Assembly (NCBI RefSeq): GCF_016808335.1
Contig: NC_053148.1
Coordinates: 687,001 to 751,000, forward strand
Origin: Panicum virgatum
Taxonomy: Eukaryota; Streptophyta; Magnoliopsida; Poales; Poaceae
Reading direction: 5' to 3'
DNA: 64,000 nt
Below are positions 62,297-64,000 of this stretch, one piece after another (position 1 is the first letter of the stretch; every line of letters begins with the position of its first letter). A program made the position numbers and the translations under genes. The notes under the pieces are model-generated. The model was not told where the DNA came from and searched no databases. It worked only from the letters and a program-made list of their open reading frames with translations.

Positions 62297-63969
62297 TGTA
62301 AGGATCGATGGACCAAGAGGGGGGTGAATTGGGTCTTTTTCAAATTTCTAAGACAATTAAATCAATCTTAACCTATGCAATGCTAGTAAGGCTCAATTCA
62401 CCAACCGGCTAACAAAGCAAACTACACAAGCTAACAAAGATATAAAACTAAGCAAGATAGAACTAAGTTATGATCTCTAAGGTCAAGCACAAGAATAATT
62501 GCAAAAAAGTAAGTGCTTGAAATGAAAGAGTGGACAAGAGACAACCGGATTTTTCCCGTGGTGTCGATGTGTTGGCACACACTCCTAATCCACGTTGTAA
62601 CACTCACTAAGAGTCTTGTCACCTCCCATGTCACCGAGACTTGGGCGCTCACTAAGAGTCTCCATTCACCATCCCGGCGTGGTGGAGCTCAAGCCACGTA
62701 CAACCTTCTTCGGGCTCCTACAATCCTTGGCAAGCTCCGGAAGAAAACACCTTCAATCACCAAGATCGCCTAGGTGCTGCCAATCACCAAGAGTAACAAG
62801 CTAGGGTCTTCACTTGAGCAAGAACCGATCACCAAGAACGGATGCACACAAGCTTCTCTCTACTCAAGTCCTTAGTCTTGCTTTTTGAATGATTGAATGA
62901 ACAAATGTGTGAATTATGAAGCTCAAGGTGGCTCTCAACAATATATGAGTGTATGAAATGTTGCCTGGTGTCAAGAGAAGCAAAATGACCCATTGGAGGG
63001 GTATATATAGGCAGCTCACACGAATAGAGCCGTTGGAGAAAAGCTGCCAGAAAACTGCTTAGCGCCGGTTAATCCGACGTACCTCCAATAGCCAGCGTCG
63101 GTTTAACCGATGAATGTAAACTGTCCATTATGAAAACTAGCCGTTACAACTCGGGCAGATTAACCGACGTATCATCAGTTTAACCGGTGAGTGTAGTTGT
63201 CCACTGATCAACTGAAAAACCAAGTCTCTGGACAACTGCACCGATGTTAACTCAAATCCATCGTCGGTTTAACCGGTGAGTACAACTTCTGAAATCCCTG
63301 GAAAAACCATCTCACTGGTCAATTGCACCGACGTCTCATTTCAAACAGCGTCGGTTTAACCGGTGTATTGAACTTGAAATGCCCTGAAAAAACCAACTCT
63401 GGACTAATGCACCGATATTAATTCAAACAACATCGGTTTAACCGGTGTATAGAACATGTCCAGACTCTGCTGACTGCGTTTAACCGACGTATAGAAAAGT
63501 GGAAGCGTCAGGTTAAACCGGTGTATAGACTTTTTCTGAGTTTGCCTTTTCTGATTTGAGTCTTGAGTGAAATCCAAATATTCTTGAGATATAAGTTGAA
63601 AACCACTTATTTGAACTTCTAGGAACCTGAGTGACCATAGTGTGCATCCATTTTCAAATGACCATGTCCATGCTCAAGTTACTTGACCTTAACCCCTCTT
63701 AATAGTGCGATCACTACAAAACTATAAAACCTATACTAACCTAAGTGTCCTTCTCAACCTTACGACACTTAGGACTAGAAAGATCCTTAGTCTTGTTATA
63801 TATTTGAGTTGAATACCGAGATCGTCTTTTTGAATAACGAAATTTAGGGGCCTCCTTTGACATATGACCAAATGAGCGATAATGATCTATTAAGCTGCAC
63901 AAACTCATTAGTCACAATAATGGTTGTCATTAATCACCGAAACAAACCTAGAGGACCTAGATGCTTACA
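62297..63969 (-). mobile_element. 1.67-kb solo LTR, copia type
   Basis: Ends are TGTAAG and CTTACA, flanked by GATGT on both sides (62292-62296, 63970-63974). No internal domains are found. On the minus strand it ends in a CACCCCCCTCTTGG-type tract like the one at the end of the copia LTR at 10947-12526, and a TATATATA box reads near 63002-63010. Minus orientation is inferred from these. Confidence 0.88.
63060..63530. repeat. Iterated AACCGGT/ACCGACG units in the solo LTR
   Basis: About six units 45-80 bp apart each pair an ACCGAYGT or ACCGATRTTAA half with a TCGGTTTAACCGGTG half. They resemble in design the ACCGGT arrays of the complete copia element. Confidence 0.75.
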
Positions 63970-64000
63970 GATGTTCTGGAAATCCTCGTAGGGGAGTACC

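Overview
The window is nuclear DNA of a grass (Poaceae). The evidence is spliced plant genes with GT-AG introns, Stowaway and Tourist-type MITEs, a CACTA element rich in TTTGCCGAGTG subterminal repeats, and LTR retrotransposons of types common in grasses. The species cannot be fixed from the sequence.

Layout. 1-9070: the 3' half of a Ty3/gypsy element of the Tat type (RT, RNase H, a second RNase H, integrase). An antisense, intron-containing plant-mobile-domain gene lies between pol and the 3' LTR. 9071-10941: short intergenic DNA with MITE-like pieces. 10947-21545: a complete Ty1/copia element with two LTRs of about 1.58 kb, a PBS, one long gag-pol frame interrupted by four stops, a PPT and a perfect 5-bp target duplication (ACTAC). 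22337-27373: a tandem pair of WAT1-related (MtN21/EamA) transporter genes with six exons each and almost the same exon lengths. 27878-28389: a pectin methylesterase/invertase inhibitor gene with a frameshift. 29000-32802: a CDC48C/NVL-like AAA ATPase locus with a broken first exon. 33057-36271: two neighbouring HAD sugar-phosphate phosphatase genes on the minus strand, one nearly intronless and one with five exons. 36470-39295: MITEs and a local duplication. 39296-39646: a possible small membrane protein. 40930-46880: a UMP-CMP kinase gene whose probable 5'UTR intron carries a 3.07-kb solo LTR. 48600-49560: exon-like pieces of an unrecognised minus-strand gene. 51640-56161: an Eyes-absent-type phosphatase gene whose start-codon exon is preceded by a short LINE/SINE-type insertion that duplicated the splice acceptor. 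56668-59509: a CACTA element, a MULE-like long inverted repeat and a MITE, side by side. 59878-60255: a group-1 LEA gene with ABA-type promoter motifs. 62297-63969: a 1.67-kb solo copia-type LTR with a 5-bp target duplication.

The host genes are ordinary housekeeping, transport and stress genes and do not form an operon or cluster with one task. The unusual content is what retrotransposition has done around them. There is an antisense domesticated-type gene inside a retroelement, a target duplication that rebuilt a splice site, a large LTR inside a 5'UTR intron, and several minimal insertions of 13-25 nt flanked by 8-17 bp direct repeats. One of these minimal insertions has its empty site preserved in a duplicated copy 1 kb away.

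All exon boundaries were derived by eye from GT-AG sites, reading-phase continuity and family resemblance. They have not been tested against transcripts.
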